A DNA stretch of 64,000 bases from Taiwanofungus camphoratus (Eukaryota > Basidiomycota > Agaricomycetes > Polyporales > Taiwanofungaceae): assembly GCA_003999685.1 (NCBI GenBank), contig CP021222.1:62001-126000 (forward strand). Direction: 5' to 3'. A program made the position numbers and the translations under genes. The notes beneath the pieces were generated by a model. It made no database searches and was not told the DNA's origin. It saw nothing but the letters and a program-made list of their open reading frames with translations. This document shows positions 48,261-61,129 of the stretch, piece after piece. Within the stretch, counting starts at the first letter, position 1. Each line of letters begins with the position of its first letter.

Positions 48261-51200
48261 TTAACATCCACGGTCTAAATTCTGGGCGTCTTCGTGGACA
48301 TCATTGTCACTCAAGTCTGACTCTGTCTCGAATTCCATGTATTCTTTCATGGCGGCTTCAAAAGCAGCTTGTCCCAGTGCTGGGACTGTACTCTTGTCCA
48401 ATGGCTCAGCGCCGGAATGGAAGCTTTCAGATATTTGTCAGACCTTTAATTGAGAAGGATTCAATAGGACACTGACCGTGCAACGCGATGCAAATGCTCT
48501 CGAAGCTGGCGTAGTAGACCATACTTGCGTGTGTGGTCATCGAAGTCACGAAGAACACGGAGATGAGCATTATATGTCTCCTTATAGCTTGCAGCAGTAA
48601 ACGGGATGTCTTCTTTCACGCCCGTAGCCCACTCATCTATGGCACATTCAATCTAAGTGGAATAAACATAAGATTGGGAGCCACGTTGCAAGGAGATGGT
48701 ACATACTGCCGTCAGAACAAGCGCTAATGTCTCTGTGGGCATCGGGTTGAAGAATTCATGATAAATCACACCTTCATCTTGACGGTTGGCAAACCACATA
48801 GCACTGATGGCCATAGCAAGAATCTCAGTCTTGTAGAGCCCAGTTCTCTTAATATTGTCCTGTTGAAGGGTGGGTAAGCTTGACATGCTGGTAGTGTGGC
48901 AACTACAGATCAAACATACTGCATAAACAAAACCATATTGATGCTTCAGATCTTCTGCCTGCTGGCAATTGCGTTCAATAGTTTTTCAATTTTCTCCTGT
49001 ACGAAAGCCAAAAAATGAGGGAACCAGTGCGCGCACTTTGGTTTTTAGTTCACCCCGAAGATGAGATGAGCGACTGGTAATCTAAGATGCAAAGACGATA
49101 AGTAAGATATCAGAAAATTTGAAAATGTGTACCATTTTGAGAAGAGTAGGGGTCAATGAGACATTTAATTGAGTCCTCTCACAAGCAAGCTTCTAAGCAC
49201 ATTGAGCCATCTCAGTTTCAAGAGCAGTGGTGTCTGGAAATGGAGCCTCAGTGCTGACAATACAACGGAAGATGGCTATGGCAATGGTAAGGACCTCGCA
49301 ATGATAGGTCCGGTACAACTCCATGCCCTGAATTTGCGTATTTTCGGTCTCCTGCCCCTTTCTCGGAATGTACTGTCGAGTTTCAGAAGTCCAAATGTCG
49401 TAACAAGGACAGAGAGCTCTATTCAATCACTAGGGAGGGCCCTAACTCGGCAGGCAGGTGCACTGCATGTGTCTACTCATGCCTTGGCAATTCAGCCTTC
49501 CTATTCAAGAAGAACAATGGGATTTCTAATGATAGAAGGTCTGCCTGACACTCCGGAAGTCCTGTTGAAGAGAAGTGGTCCCTCATGCTCTAGAATGCAT
49601 GCCTGCAGCCTCCTCTAGCATCCTTCTGACCTCTGACGACTCTGGGCCTTTGGTTGAGATCAACTGAGAAAAGCCACTTTGGTTTTCGGTCTTTGGTCCT
49701 CGGTTCTGGTTCTCGGTCCCTCGGTTCGAAGTCCCAGCCTCTTGTTCATGACATCCATATGATCCCTTGGTATTGCCGAGACCCCCTATGCATTGGCTTG
49801 ACGGTTCAGCACTCTTAGGTTCCTGTTCCCCTCAAGGTCTGGTTAGATAGCCCATCTTCCATATGATGATCTCTAGATAAGCATCCCTCACCCTGTGCCA
49901 TTCCCCAGTAACCTTTCTACCGCATTCTGTGTCTCTGTTTCATGTCCTACTTCAGTTTAGTTCCCCATATGGTACACTGATTGAATCCTAGATTTTACAA
50001 TTTTTGATTTGTTTTTGGTTTCTTTGGTTTTATTTTGCATAAGATACTTTGACACCATGGACCCCTTATGTAGTCTTCTGTACCTACCAGATGGCAGAGA
50101 AGATATGCGCTCCCATCTTGTCTCACAGAATCTACAGACTTGTCCCCCAGAGTTCAGATTTGGGCTTCTTCTGCTCTAAGGCTTCCCAACAGTCTGACAA
50201 AGTTCCCCTCCATCGTATCTATGCATTTTGTCAGCCAGCAGTCCTATTATATTGTATATCGCAGCAGTCCTACGTCCTCTACGTCCTACGTAGCCGAAGT
50301 TGGAGTAACTTCGGTCTGAGTAACCAGTTCCCTCTCCTCCTTCTCATCCGGCGTGCCTCCACCCTTATTATACCCCATAGGCATGTGTTGCGTACAGTCC
50401 AGTCTATCAGTCATCGCCTACGCCAGCTTTATGTCTCATTCCTATGCCATTAGCCCTCAGCAGTATCCCCTATCCTGATTACATCAGTTTTCGGTTTATC
50501 CTTCAGTCCTCGGTTTATTATTGGTTCGCCTTCAGTTTCCTTCAACTCCTTTGCACCTGGCCAGCATCCTACCAGCCTGTTGTCATCGGATTAGAAGATC
50601 ACACTCCTATCTTCCTGGGACTGTCCGCACCTCAGCACAAGATCCTGTCGTGCAGAATTCATTGGCCCCTTACTCCTCTGCACACACTAGACTTTTAGGC
50701 CCCTGACAGTGGTCTAGGTAGTTTCTCTGTCGTGTCCCTTCACTTACTTTTCCCTCTGATATCCTTCACAGGTACCACACCGCTTTAGCTCTCCCTACTC
50801 ATCCAGGATGCGTCGGACCTACTCTCTAGGTTCATCCCCCCAGTTCAGGACTCCCTAGGTCGTATCAGCGAGTGATATCATTGAAGTCTCTGGCTCTTGG
50901 ACATCGTGATCCATCTGAACCCTTGAAGCACTGCATATCATTGAGGCACTCAGATTCATCATCTGAGTCTGCAATAAATGCGCGCTCATTGACACAGACA
51001 GACTGAGATCTACTGCCTGTAGCATCACCAGTGTCAGATGATTTACCAGAAGTATGAGAGCTTCTGGTCAATAACTGCTCTTCATGTCACCATCACTGAT
51101 GTTTTCATCATTAGTCTGCACACGAGAATGTGCCCTATCAACTAAAAGTGTCAAGCCTTAGTATCTATGACCTCAGGATGTTTTGCTTGGGGAGGATCAT

Positions 51201-51640
51201 GAACTTCTCGCCAATATCAGGTATTTTACTTGACCAAATGTCAAGGAATTTTTCTTTGAGACTGTTGTTGTCATGGATCTGTCAGTGAACTACAAAACTC
51301 ATCAGATACCAATCTATGATATTGACAGACACATACCATAGTGTCTTCAGCATCATCTACATCACTGTTGTCATTGAGTTCAATTGCACTGAAGTCATTG
51401 ACCCCAGCTTGTTGACAATGAATAACTTTGTGCTGGGCCTTTTCAGCCCTTGCAATTTTTTCAGCTCAGTGCTGTGCTGTGGCCTCTGCTTTCACTGCTG
51501 CTCCATGCAGAAATGAGTAAATAAGATATTTTGAACTTTTAATCTCACCTTGATAAGTAACCTTTTCTGTGGGACAGTGAGTACGTCCACTTGGGGCACG
51601 AGCAGGCACATGGGGGATTGGCATTGGAGATAAACTTCAG
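48261..51640 (-). pseudogene. DUF6532 family gene, interrupted and decayed
   Basis: Minus-strand remnant of the basidiomycete DUF6532 family, function unknown. The C-terminal two thirds are well preserved: RTGLYKTEILAMAISAMWFANRQ, EGVIYHEFFNPMPTETLALVL, IECAIDEWATGVKEDI, HLRVLRDFDDHTRKYGLL, and the end EAAMKEYMEFETESDLSDND with TAA at 48263-48261. Upstream pieces (EVLTIAIAIFRCIVSTEAPFPD) have in-frame stops near 49194 and 48987. The gene is split by LTR-like repeat A copy 2 (49302-50867). Beyond it the N-terminal part resumes (DDESECLNDMQCFKGSD; further up AAVKAEATAQH and AEKAQHKVIH) with at least one more stop. The 5' end near 51.6 kb is approximate. It lies head-to-head with the Plavaka gene. 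Confidence 0.75.
49302..50867 (+). mobile_element. LTR-like repeat A, copy 2, inside the DUF6532 gene
   Basis: 1,566 bp, TGATAGGTCCGG to GGTCGTATCA, same orientation as copy 1. It interrupts the DUF6532 coding sequence. The 4-bp flanks on the minus strand are TCGC and TTGC, one mismatch apart. No coding content; probable solo LTR. Confidence 0.68.
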
Positions 51641-51727
51641 TTGTGATAGGAGACAACACTTATGGGCTACCTACTTACCATCAGCTTTTATATGTTGCTG
51701 GACAAGTAGCTTGTGTGTAGTGGAAAG

Positions 51728-51752
51728 GCTTGTTGATTGTCAATCAACAAGC
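51728..51752. repeat. Perfect 12-bp inverted repeat (hairpin)
   Basis: GCTTGTTGATTG, one T, then CAATCAACAAGC. A further partial unit AGCTTGTTGATTT follows at about 51771. It lies between the divergent DUF6532 remnant and the Plavaka gene. Confidence 0.8.
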
Positions 51753-53930
51753 TCAATATAAGCTTGTTGATTTCTCCAAACAAACAAGACACGTCAACAA
51801 CATGCTTGGCATGACCAGTCAAGTTGAAAATGGTTTGTGTGTTGTGCATTGTAGGAGACAATGACTCATAAAAAAGGGGTCAACGGGCTAGAACTCCGAT
51901 AATGCAGATGCCGAAAGATAGGGGTAAAATGAGAGTCTTGAAGTGTTTTGTCATCTAATCTCATTAGCTGCAGTCACAATGTCCAATTTTCATCATTGCA
52001 ATTTCTGTTTCAAAGTGGTACCCACCTTGGCTGGTATCAAAAAATATATTGCCAAACGACCTCAATGTTGCTCACAGTGGGAGAAGATAATTGCATGCAC
52101 CTCAGAGTCTGCACCTATTTCTGAGGATGGTGTCATGGTAAAATCAAGCACTGAAAAACCACAATTGCTTACTGAACTTCACAGTGATGAGAACCTGACA
52201 TTCAGCAATGGCCTGGCTAGAGCAAATACATACATCTCCCCACCTGTCTATGAGCCCCAGGATCCCTGGTCTGATAGACATGAGAAGTCAGATGTCAATC
52301 ATAACTCAAAGCGTGCATGGGTGGATGATATTGAGGATGATGAAGACTTACATCTTGATGGTCGCTTTTACAAGGACTTTCTGAGAGTTGCAGGAAAGGT
52401 TCTGGGACATGGACAGACAACATTTGAAACCCATCACGCTCGCACAAATACCAACCTCACAAATGTGTATGAGCCCTTTGCAGATGCTGAAGAATGGCAA
52501 TTAGCAGAATGATTGATCAGGAATTTTGGTCAGACATGGACTGATGAGTTTCTTCAGTTGCCAATTGTAAGTCATACGTATATATATTACATTAGCACAA
52601 AACTGAAGTTATGCAACTAGACTTGCAATCGCTCAGCACTGTCATTTCAAAATAATCGTGCCTTTCTTCAAAAGATAGACCAGATGCCTACCAGTCCTGG
52701 TTGGAATTGCAAAAAAGTTTCAGTTCAGGGGGATCAAATGGATAAGAACGAAGCACTCAGAACTGAGGAGGTTAAGCTGTGGATTTGACACCCTGTGGAA
52801 TGCATCAAAGAGCTGATTGGTAACCCCCTATTTCACAAACACATCTCCTACACCCCTGAGCATGCATACTGTGATGCCACAGGATGTCACCGCATCTATG
52901 ATGAGATGTGGTCTGCAGATTGGTGGTGGAAGATACAAGTAAGTATGACATCAATCACAGATGTCATTGAAAAACTTACTAATTCATGTACTTAGGAACA
53001 GCTTCCATCAGGAGCAACTGTTGCACCTGTGATTCTATCATCAGATACCAGATTGTCTCAGTTTCAGTTCAGGGAGACAAAAGTGCATGGCCAGTCTATT
53101 TGACAATCAGAAATATCAGCAAGGATAAAAGACATCAATTAACATTGTGCACAATGGTTCTCATTGGATATTTACCTGTCACCAAGCTGGATTGCTTTGC
53201 TGAGCACACACGTTCACTTGCTGGTCAATGCTTGTTTCATCATTGCATGACTCTTCTTCTTGCTCCGCTGGTGGATGCTGGTAAAAATGGGGTCAAAATG
53301 GTTTGTGCAGACTCACAGATTCGTTGGGTGTTCTCTATTCTTGCTGCATACATTGCCAACTTCCCTGAACAATGCCTTGTTGCCTGTTATAAAGAGAGTC
53401 ACTGTCCCCATTGTGTAGTCTCTCATGACCAACACAGTGAGCTTCTTGACTCTCTACTGTGCAATCTGTTGTCCACTGTCAGAACCCTTGAAAAACAAAG
53501 AAATGGGTACGCACCTCCTGCATTTGATTCAAAGGGTCTTCATGCAGTGTACAAACCTTTTTGGAGCTCCCTGCCTCATTGCGACATCTTTGCTGGCTTT
53601 ACACTGGACTTACTACATCAGCTTTACAAGGGGGTGTTTAAGGATCATCTTGTGCAATGGATGACAGATATTGTGGGGGAAAAGAAAATAGATGCACAGT
53701 TCAAGGTGATGGCCAGATATCCAGATCTTCAGCACTTCAAAAAGGGAATCTCACTGGTAACCCAATGGACTGGAAAGGAGCATAAAAAAATGGAACATGT
53801 ATTTGTTGGCCTTCTTGCAGGTGCTGTTTCAGATGCCATTTTCACAGTGGCACATGCTCTTCTTGATTTCATCTACTATGCTCAGTTCCATCTTCACACC
53901 ACTGACAGTTTGGCTCACCTGAATGCATGT

Positions 53931-55502
53931 TGATACAACCTAGGGAGTTCTGTACTGTGGGGATGAACCTAGAGAGTAGGTCCAACGCATCCCAATGAGT
54001 AGGGAGAGAGCTAAAGCGGTGGGGTACCTGTGAAGGATACCAGAGGGAAAGGTGAGTGAAGGGACATGACAGAGAAACTACCTAGACCACTGTCAGGGGC
54101 CTAAAAGTCTAGTGTGTGCAGAGGAGTAAGGGGCCAATGAATCCTGCACAACAGGATCTTATGCCGAGGTGCGGGCAGTCCCTGGAAGGTAGGAGCGTGG
54201 TCTTCTAATCTGATGGCAGCGGGCTGGTAAAATGCTGGCCAGGTGCAAGGGAGTCGAAGGAACTGAGGGTGCACTGATGGTAAACCAAGAACTGAAACAT
54301 ATACCGAAAACCAATGTAATCGGGATAGGGAATACTGCTGAGGGCTGATGTCATAGAAATGGTACGTAGGGCTGGCGTAGGCAATGACTAATAGACTAGA
54401 CTGTGCACAACACGTGCCTATGGGGTATAACGAGGGCAGAGGCATGCCAGATGAGGAGGAGGAGGGGGACTGGTTACTCAGACCAAAGTTACTCCAACTT
54501 CAGGAACGTAGGATGTAGGCGACGTAGAACTGCTGCAATATACAATATAATAGGACTGCTGGCTGGCGATAGGTGTAGATATGATGTAGAGGAACCTTGT
54601 CAGACTGTAGGGAAGCCTTAGAGCAGGGGAAACCCAAATCTGAACTCTGGGGGACAAGTCTGTAGATTCTGCGAGACAAGATGGGAGTGCGTATCTTCTC
54701 CCTCATCTGGTAGGTACAGGAGACTACATAAGGGGTCCGTGGTGTCAAAGTATCTTATGCAAAATAAAACCGAAGAAACCGAAAACAAACCAAAAATCGT
54801 AAAATCTAGGATCTGATCCGCGTACCATATGGGGAACTAAACTGAAGTAGGACATGAAACAGGGACACTGAATGCGGTAGAAAGGTTATGGGGGAATGGC
54901 ACAAGGTGAGGGATGCTTATCTAGAGATCATCATATGGAAGGTGGGCTATCTAACCAGGCCTTGGGGGGGGAAACAGGGATCTAAGAGTGTTGAACTGTC
55001 AAGCCGATGTGTAGGTGGTCTAGGCCATACCAAGGGATCATATGGACGTCATGAACAAGAGGTCGGGATTCCGGACCGAGGGACCGAGGACCAGAACTGA
55101 GGACCGAAGACCGAAAACTGAAGTGGCTTTTCTCGGTTGATCTCAACCAAAGGCCCAGAGTCGTCAGAGGTCAGGAGGATGCTAGGTGAGGCGGCAGGCA
55201 TGCATTCTAGAGCATGAGGGACTACTTCTCTTCAATAGGGCTTCCGGAGTGTCAGGCAGACCTTCTATCATCAGAAATCCCATTGTTCTTTCTGGATAGA
55301 AAGGCCGGATTGCCAAAGCGTGAGTAGACACATACAGCGCAACTGCCTGCCGAGTTAGGGCACTCCCTAGTGATTGAATAGAGCTCTCTGTCCTTGTTAC
55401 GACATTCAGACTTCCGAAACTCAGCAATACATTTCAAGAAAGAAAGGGGTGGGAGACCGAAAATACGTGAATTCAGGGCATGGAGTCGTACCAGACCTAT
55501 CA
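53931..55502 (-). mobile_element. LTR-like repeat A, copy 3, inside Plavaka
   Basis: 1,572 bp in the opposite orientation to copies 1 and 2 (TGATACAACC to GACCTATCA on the plus strand). It splits the Plavaka coding sequence between LAHLNAC and LATFHAHKD. ATGT (or ATGTT, if the element is taken one base shorter) is directly repeated at both sides, the clearest target duplication of this family. Confidence 0.75.
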
Positions 55503-56485
55503 ATGTTTGGCCACATTTCATGCACACAAGGATATCCTAATCGAGCTCAAAGTCAGGTCAGATTTCAACATCCCCAAGCTCCATGCGTTGCTCCACTACA
55601 TAAATGCTATCCAGATGTTTGGCACCCCTGATGGCTTCAACACTGACCTTCCAGAACGGCTTCACATTGACTATGCTAAAGAAGCATATAGGGCAAGCAA
55701 TAAATGTGACTATGAAGAGCAAATGACACTGTGGTTACAGCACCAGGAAGCAACATACCTTTGAAGTACATACTTGGTCTGGCTCGAGGATCTGGCAGAC
55801 TTGAAGGCAGACAGAAGTATCACAGTACTCAAATGTCATACAGGCATCCAGGATGAAGATTATGATTCCATTAGTGACATAGATGACGACCCTGTTATTC
55901 AACACACTGTGAAAGGTACAGCACCCATAAACAGGCCAACTCACCAACTGGCCAAAATTCCTTCTCTGCCACACACTTCAGTTGAATGGCTAGAAACTGC
56001 ACATGGTGCTACAGATTTCTTACCCACACTCAGGACATTCCTGAGAAAACACTTACCACACTGTCATATTGAGCCTGGATGTCAAGATTGTTTGGATCTG
56101 TTCAAACAGGTTATAATAAATCTACCAATGGATGTGCGTACCAATGACCATCCATCAATTTGACTGTGAGTTAGAACCGCACCCAAAATTGCTCCATCAC
56201 CAAATCCTCGTAAGCCTGGCAGTCCTGCTCATTTTGATATGGTGTTGGTGCGCATTGATGGATCAAGGACAGGGTTGCATGGCTTGCGAGGTCTGTATTT
56301 GTGAGTGAAAAGATATCATTTGATTGACCGGCATCCTTGAGCAGGTCTGCATGTAGCACAAGTTCGCATGATCTTTCACTTGCCATGACAATTCAGTTTC
56401 TACTCGTGTCCACTTGCATATGTTGAATGGTTTACTGACTTTTGTGTGCAATCTGATGCAAACACTAAGATGTTTGTAATCTCGT

Positions 56486-58180
56486 TGATATGACCTAGGG
56501 GACCCTGGTACCTAGAGAGTGCTCCGCAACGTGGCTGTGGGGTAGTGTGATAATTGTAAGGATGTGAGGGTAGGAGCTACAACCTGTATGATACCGGAAA
56601 ACCTGTATGTCTTGTTTTGTAAGTGGGGGAGTAAGGGGTCAAGGGTCCTGCACAACAGGATCTTGTTCCTAAGTGCTATACGATCCCTAAGGCCTTGCAA
56701 GGCCCTCCGAAGTACGCGAAGTCCTTCGAGATTCTGCGAAGTCCTTCGAAGTTTTAGCTAAATCGCACGAGCTGACTTCGTAGGAGCTGTGAAGTCCTTT
56801 TAGCTAGAGTTAGCTGAAGGGCGTAAGACTTAGAGGTTTGTTAGAGCGAGGTGGGCGAGGTTTGGCTAGTGTAGGAGACTTGTAGGAGAGGTCGGATGGT
56901 TCGGAGAGCTAATACTTGGGATAGAAATGGGGGAACGAGGTTGCTGGAAGCTCTGAAGTGTCTGATGACTTCGAGGTGTGGGTCGGAGAGTTCGAGGGCG
57001 TAGGGGGAGGTGCTATAGCCTGAAATGAAGGCTATGGGAGAGTCGTAGGGTTATTCGTAGGATGTAGGAATGACACAACGTGAGCCTAAAGGTATAACTA
57101 AGGCGGAGGCCCACCGGATAGGTGCTATAAGAGGTGCTGAAGGGCGTGAAGTCACGGCGACTTCGTAGATCGTAGTGCGTAGTTCGGGAAGTGTAGACGT
57201 GGTTCGTAGATATATCGTGAGCATAGATGTAGTTCAAAGGTACTGAAATGGAGCTGGGGTGGAGACTTAGGGGCCTTAGGACCGTTCCTAAGGTTGTACT
57301 CACGACGCTTTTCTGAGATCGGAGCTACAGGGGAACTTGTATTCCAAAGGGAGAAGCGTGCACTGAGGGGTCTCTCTGTTACATAGTAAACTACCTCTGA
57401 CTAAATAGGGGAGCGTGAGGTGAACTATTCTTGCGCGAAGTGAACCTTACGAGTCCAAAATGTGTACTAAAGCGCATGGGCTCCAAAGTGAACATGAGGA
57501 GGATAGGAACTAAATAGGAACTGAAACAGGGGAACTACGTACGGTAGAAAGTTGACCAAGTTCATTCACGAGGGCGGAATGACTATCTGAGAGCAGCAAT
57601 GCACCGTGATCACCTATCTTAGTGGGCTAAGAGTGCACGAAGTTCCTAGCAGTGGAACTTGGCCTAATTGGAGTAGGAGGTGTCCTAACTGGGTGGAGGG
57701 CCATATGGATACGCCCTAGGATGACCTTATGGCATAGGATCAAGACCCATGGGGTGCGCAAGGCTTCCTAAGTCCAACTTCTGGAACTTCGGACCGTTTC
57801 AGAGCCTATCGGAGGTAGCTGCAATCACAAGAGCTAGGAGAGACTTAGCTAAGACTTCTTAGCTAAGCCCGGGATGAGTGATGTAGTAGATAGGACCTAG
57901 ATCCAATGGAACAGTATGGGAGGGCCGGCAGTGTCCGATAGTGGACTTAGCAGGAGTTAGGGACTTCGCGTCTGGCATTCGAAACCTCGTAGCACTTTGT
58001 GTGACTTCACAAGACTTCGTAGGGTGTTAGGAGGGTTTAAGAAGGAAAGGGGGCGTTAGGAATATTATAGGGACCTATCCCTCCTGTCGTAGGCTGTAGA
58101 AGAGTCTTAGAGTGGTCGGTTGGGGGATTAGAAAGCTCCTAAAATTGCGATTCGGGGCCCAGGAGGCTACGGGACTCATC
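56486..58180 (-). mobile_element. Divergent LTR-like element related to repeat A, inside Plavaka
   Basis: 1,695 bp from TGATATGACCTAGGGG to GGGACTCATCA. It shares end sequence and the internal block around CCTGCACAACAGGATCTT with repeat A, but most of it differs. Flanks TCGT and TTGT are one mismatch apart. The interior near 56.7 kb has several GAAGTCCTTCGA-like short units. No coding sequence. Confidence 0.6.
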
Positions 58181-58468
58181 ATTGTGATCTACTCGCCAAC
58201 ACCGTTGAAATGCTGAGATTGTCCACCTGGACAATATCATTCACCCATGTCATCTGATTCCTAAATACACATCTCATGTCCATAGCCAATGGACAACAGA
58301 TAACATTTATGAACTCACAACCTGCTTTCATCTCAATCCTTATATTGATCTGGATATGTTCTGCAGACATCAGGTTGCCACCAGGCAAGATTCTATGTAA
58401 ACTGTATCCAATACTAATCACTCCAAATCATCATACTATGGCTACAGATTCTACTGAAATTCCATAGC

Positions 58469-58888
58469 CTACCAAGTGTTGACCTCAATTCCATGGTACA
58501 TATAGCAATATAGAGCATACTGCTAGCATGACATTTCCTATAGATGACTATTGAGTGCAACTGAATACTATGTGCATGACATGACACAACAGAGTGCTAT
58601 GGATGTTGACATGGAGCTACCACCACTGAGGATTTTCCAGATGTTGCTTCATTTGCATCTGTGACTTCTTCCCTCCCCTATCTCCACACTTCTTTTTCTT
58701 TCTGTGACTTCTTCTCCTCTCACTGCACTCCGTTATCTATTGGTTGGCTGTTGGCATTGCTACTTGCGTTCATCTCTTTTTTCCATCTCATGTTTTCCAT
58801 GCATAACTCACAACTTTGACGTCTAGACTATGGGCTCATGCACTTGTCATTCTGGTTTATCTCCTCTCCTCTGTCTCCTCTGTTGTGC
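58469..58888. other. Spacer, pyrimidine-rich, no gene
   Basis: 3' flank of the Plavaka remnant followed by a CT-rich stretch at 58.65-58.88 kb. Nothing else recognised. Confidence 0.4.
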
Positions 58889-60916
58889 TGATACGCACTA
58901 TAACACTCCAACCCCCAACTGTGTACGACCTAGAGAAGCTGGAAGGCTATAGAGCTTGTTAGTATGCAAGGAGAGTCAGCAGCAAAGGGTTTTCAATCTC
59001 AAATTGGTCGAGAGACGTCTTCAAAGGTCTTTGATGACCTACAACGTGTGTCATGACTGCTTGACATAGCTTCGATGCACTATTATGCTGTACTGTACTA
59101 GTGGGAGACTAAACATGTAGACTTAGCTGATACACAGTCCTCCAATTACTGTAGAAGGTGTGCTTGGGTCAGAGATGAGATGCTAGTGCAACCCTTCAAT
59201 GTGACTTGAAGGTGGATGTAAGTCTGAATGCAATTTTTCAACGAATGTCAAAGACGGACTGAATGCAACTCTTCAAGATACTGTAGAAGGTGGATAGTAG
59301 ACACAACTCTTTGAATGTAATTGAAGATGGAAAGACACAGTAGAACACAGTAGAAGACTGAATTGAAGGTGCTCTTCTTGAGCTTTGCAGGATGGTGGAA
59401 AACTTCTCTGTTCTTCTGATAATAGATGCCAGGCCCTTCTAGGTCTCATGGAGCGCCCTCACTCGACCCTAGGACCTTAGTCATGTCTTCGACGCCACTC
59501 AATGCATCTGATACAGCCTGAAAAGCCACCACAAGACTCTCCAATAGCTTCAAATCATGCCACAGCCACTCCACCAATTTTGGTCTGATGTTCTGGCACA
59601 TCATTCTCTCTACGCACAATATGCCACACACAGTTGCCACTCTAATGTCCTCGCACACAACTGGTCATGCCACCTCAATATCGCTTGATCAGCTTCGATG
59701 TGCCACTCGATGCACTCGATAACACTACAGCCCCAGGTTTTGTTTTAGTCTATTTTATGTACGTTCCTTTGTCTCAGCCTTTCCAGTGATGTCAGTACAG
59801 TAGCCACTCCCTCTACGAGCTACTCCATAGTTCATAGTATGCAAGTAGTTAGGATGCCACTCATACTACACCACTCCCAATGCACCTTACATTATAATAC
59901 AGTAGTATAAGCGTGATGTACGATGTCTCAGAACAACAGAGAAGTTTTCCTCTATCCTGCAGAGCTCAAGAAGAGCCCCTTCGATTCAGTCATTCTACTG
60001 CATTCTACTACATCTGTCTGTCTTCGATTATGTTTGAAGAGCTGCATCTACTATCTGCCTTCTACAGTATCTTGAAGGGTGGTGTCTAGGTCCATCTTCG
60101 ACATCTGTCGAAGGGTTGCGTCTAGTCTTACGTCCACCTTCGAGTCACATTGAAGGGTTGCATTCAGCTAAGTCCTCACATTTAGCCTCTCCTTAGTACA
60201 GTACATCATAGTAGCCCATTGAAGCTACGTCGAGCAGTCGTGACACATGTTATAGGTCATTGAAGACCTTTGTAGATGTCTCTTGACCAATTTGAGATTG
60301 GGAACCTTTTGCTGTTGACTCTCCTTGTATACTAACTAGTTCTATAGCCTTACAGCTTCTCTAGATTGTACCCAGTAGGGGTTGGAGTGTTATAGAGCAT
60401 ATCACCGAGACACTGTACATCACGTTTATACTACTGTACTATAATGTAAGGTGCATCAGGAGTGGCATAGTATGAGTGGCATCCTAACTACTTGCATACT
60501 ATGAACTACGGAGTAGCTCGTAGAGGGAGTGGCTACTGTACTGATGTCACTAGAAAGGCTGAGACAAAGGAATGTACATAAAATAGACTAAGACAAAACC
60601 TGGGGCCATAGCGTTATCGAGTGCATCGAGTGGCACATCGAAGCTGATCAAGCGATATTGGGGTGGTATGACCAGTCACGTGCGAGGACATTTGAGTGGC
60701 AACTGTGTGTGGCATATTGTGTGTAGAGAGAACAGTGCGCTGGAACATCAGAATGGAACTGGTGGAGTGGCTGTGGCGTGATTTGAAGCTATCAGAGAGT
60801 CTCATGATGGCTTTTCAGGCTGTATTGGACGCGTCGAATGGCATCGAAGACGTGACTAAGGTCCTAGGGTCGAGTGAGGGCACTCCGTGGGGCCTAGAAG
60901 GGCCTGGCACCTATCA
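58889..60916 (-). mobile_element. LTR-like repeat R (minus), containing a nested R copy
   Basis: Starts TGATACGCACTATAACACTCC and ends GGCACCTATCA on the plus strand. Without the nested copy it is about 1,040 bp. The two halves (58889-59416 and 60405-60916) match consecutive parts of repeat R. TGATA...TATCA ends suggest an LTR-type origin like repeat A, although the sequence is different. It carries the shared roughly 66-codon open frame near its right end. Confidence 0.65.
59417..60404 (+). mobile_element. LTR-like repeat R (plus), nested in the minus copy
   Basis: About 988 bp from TGATAATAGATGCC to GAGCATATCA. It interrupts the minus-strand R copy, so it is the later arrival. The minus strand keeps the shared open frame (59446-59658: CGILCVER, VEWLWHDLKLLES, MTKVLGSSEG). 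Confidence 0.68.
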
Positions 60917-61129
60917 ACGTCACTTCTGGATGAGGAGCTTGATCTGGCATGGTGGATCAATGCTAGACTTGAGGATCGTGGACCATCTCGAACAGCTTGC
61001 CGCTCAAGATCTATACAGCAAAAGCAGCGATATATATATGATCAGGTTCACCACTATGGTACTATAGTAGGTATGCTAAGTCACAACGAAAGGGCTCCTT
61101 TTCTACGATAGTGCTAACTAGGGGCCATA

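Larger units (their letters stand above)
51979..58468 (+). pseudogene. Plavaka (fungal CACTA) transposase gene, broken by two nested insertions
   Basis: DNA transposon gene. It starts MSNFHHCNFCFKVVPTLAGI, a zinc-finger-like Plavaka N-terminus. Further motifs are PECIKEL-type text at 52.8 kb (NPLFHKHISYTPEHAY, YDEMWSADWWWKIQ), GDKSAWPVYLTIRNISKDKR, MVLIGYLPVTKLDCF, VCADSQIRWVFSILAAYIANFPEQC and FAGFTLDLLHQLYKGVFKDHL. After repeat A copy 3 (53931-55502) the frame resumes with FHAHKDILIELKVRSDFNIPKL, PERLHIDYAKEAYRASNK. After a second LTR-like insertion (56486-58180) it continues with CDLLANTVEMLRLSTWTISF and ends near 58466. In-frame stops occur at 52510 (after EWQLAE) and 52786, with more in the 56.2-56.4 kb part. 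No terminal inverted repeats were located, so the element limits are unknown. Confidence 0.82.
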
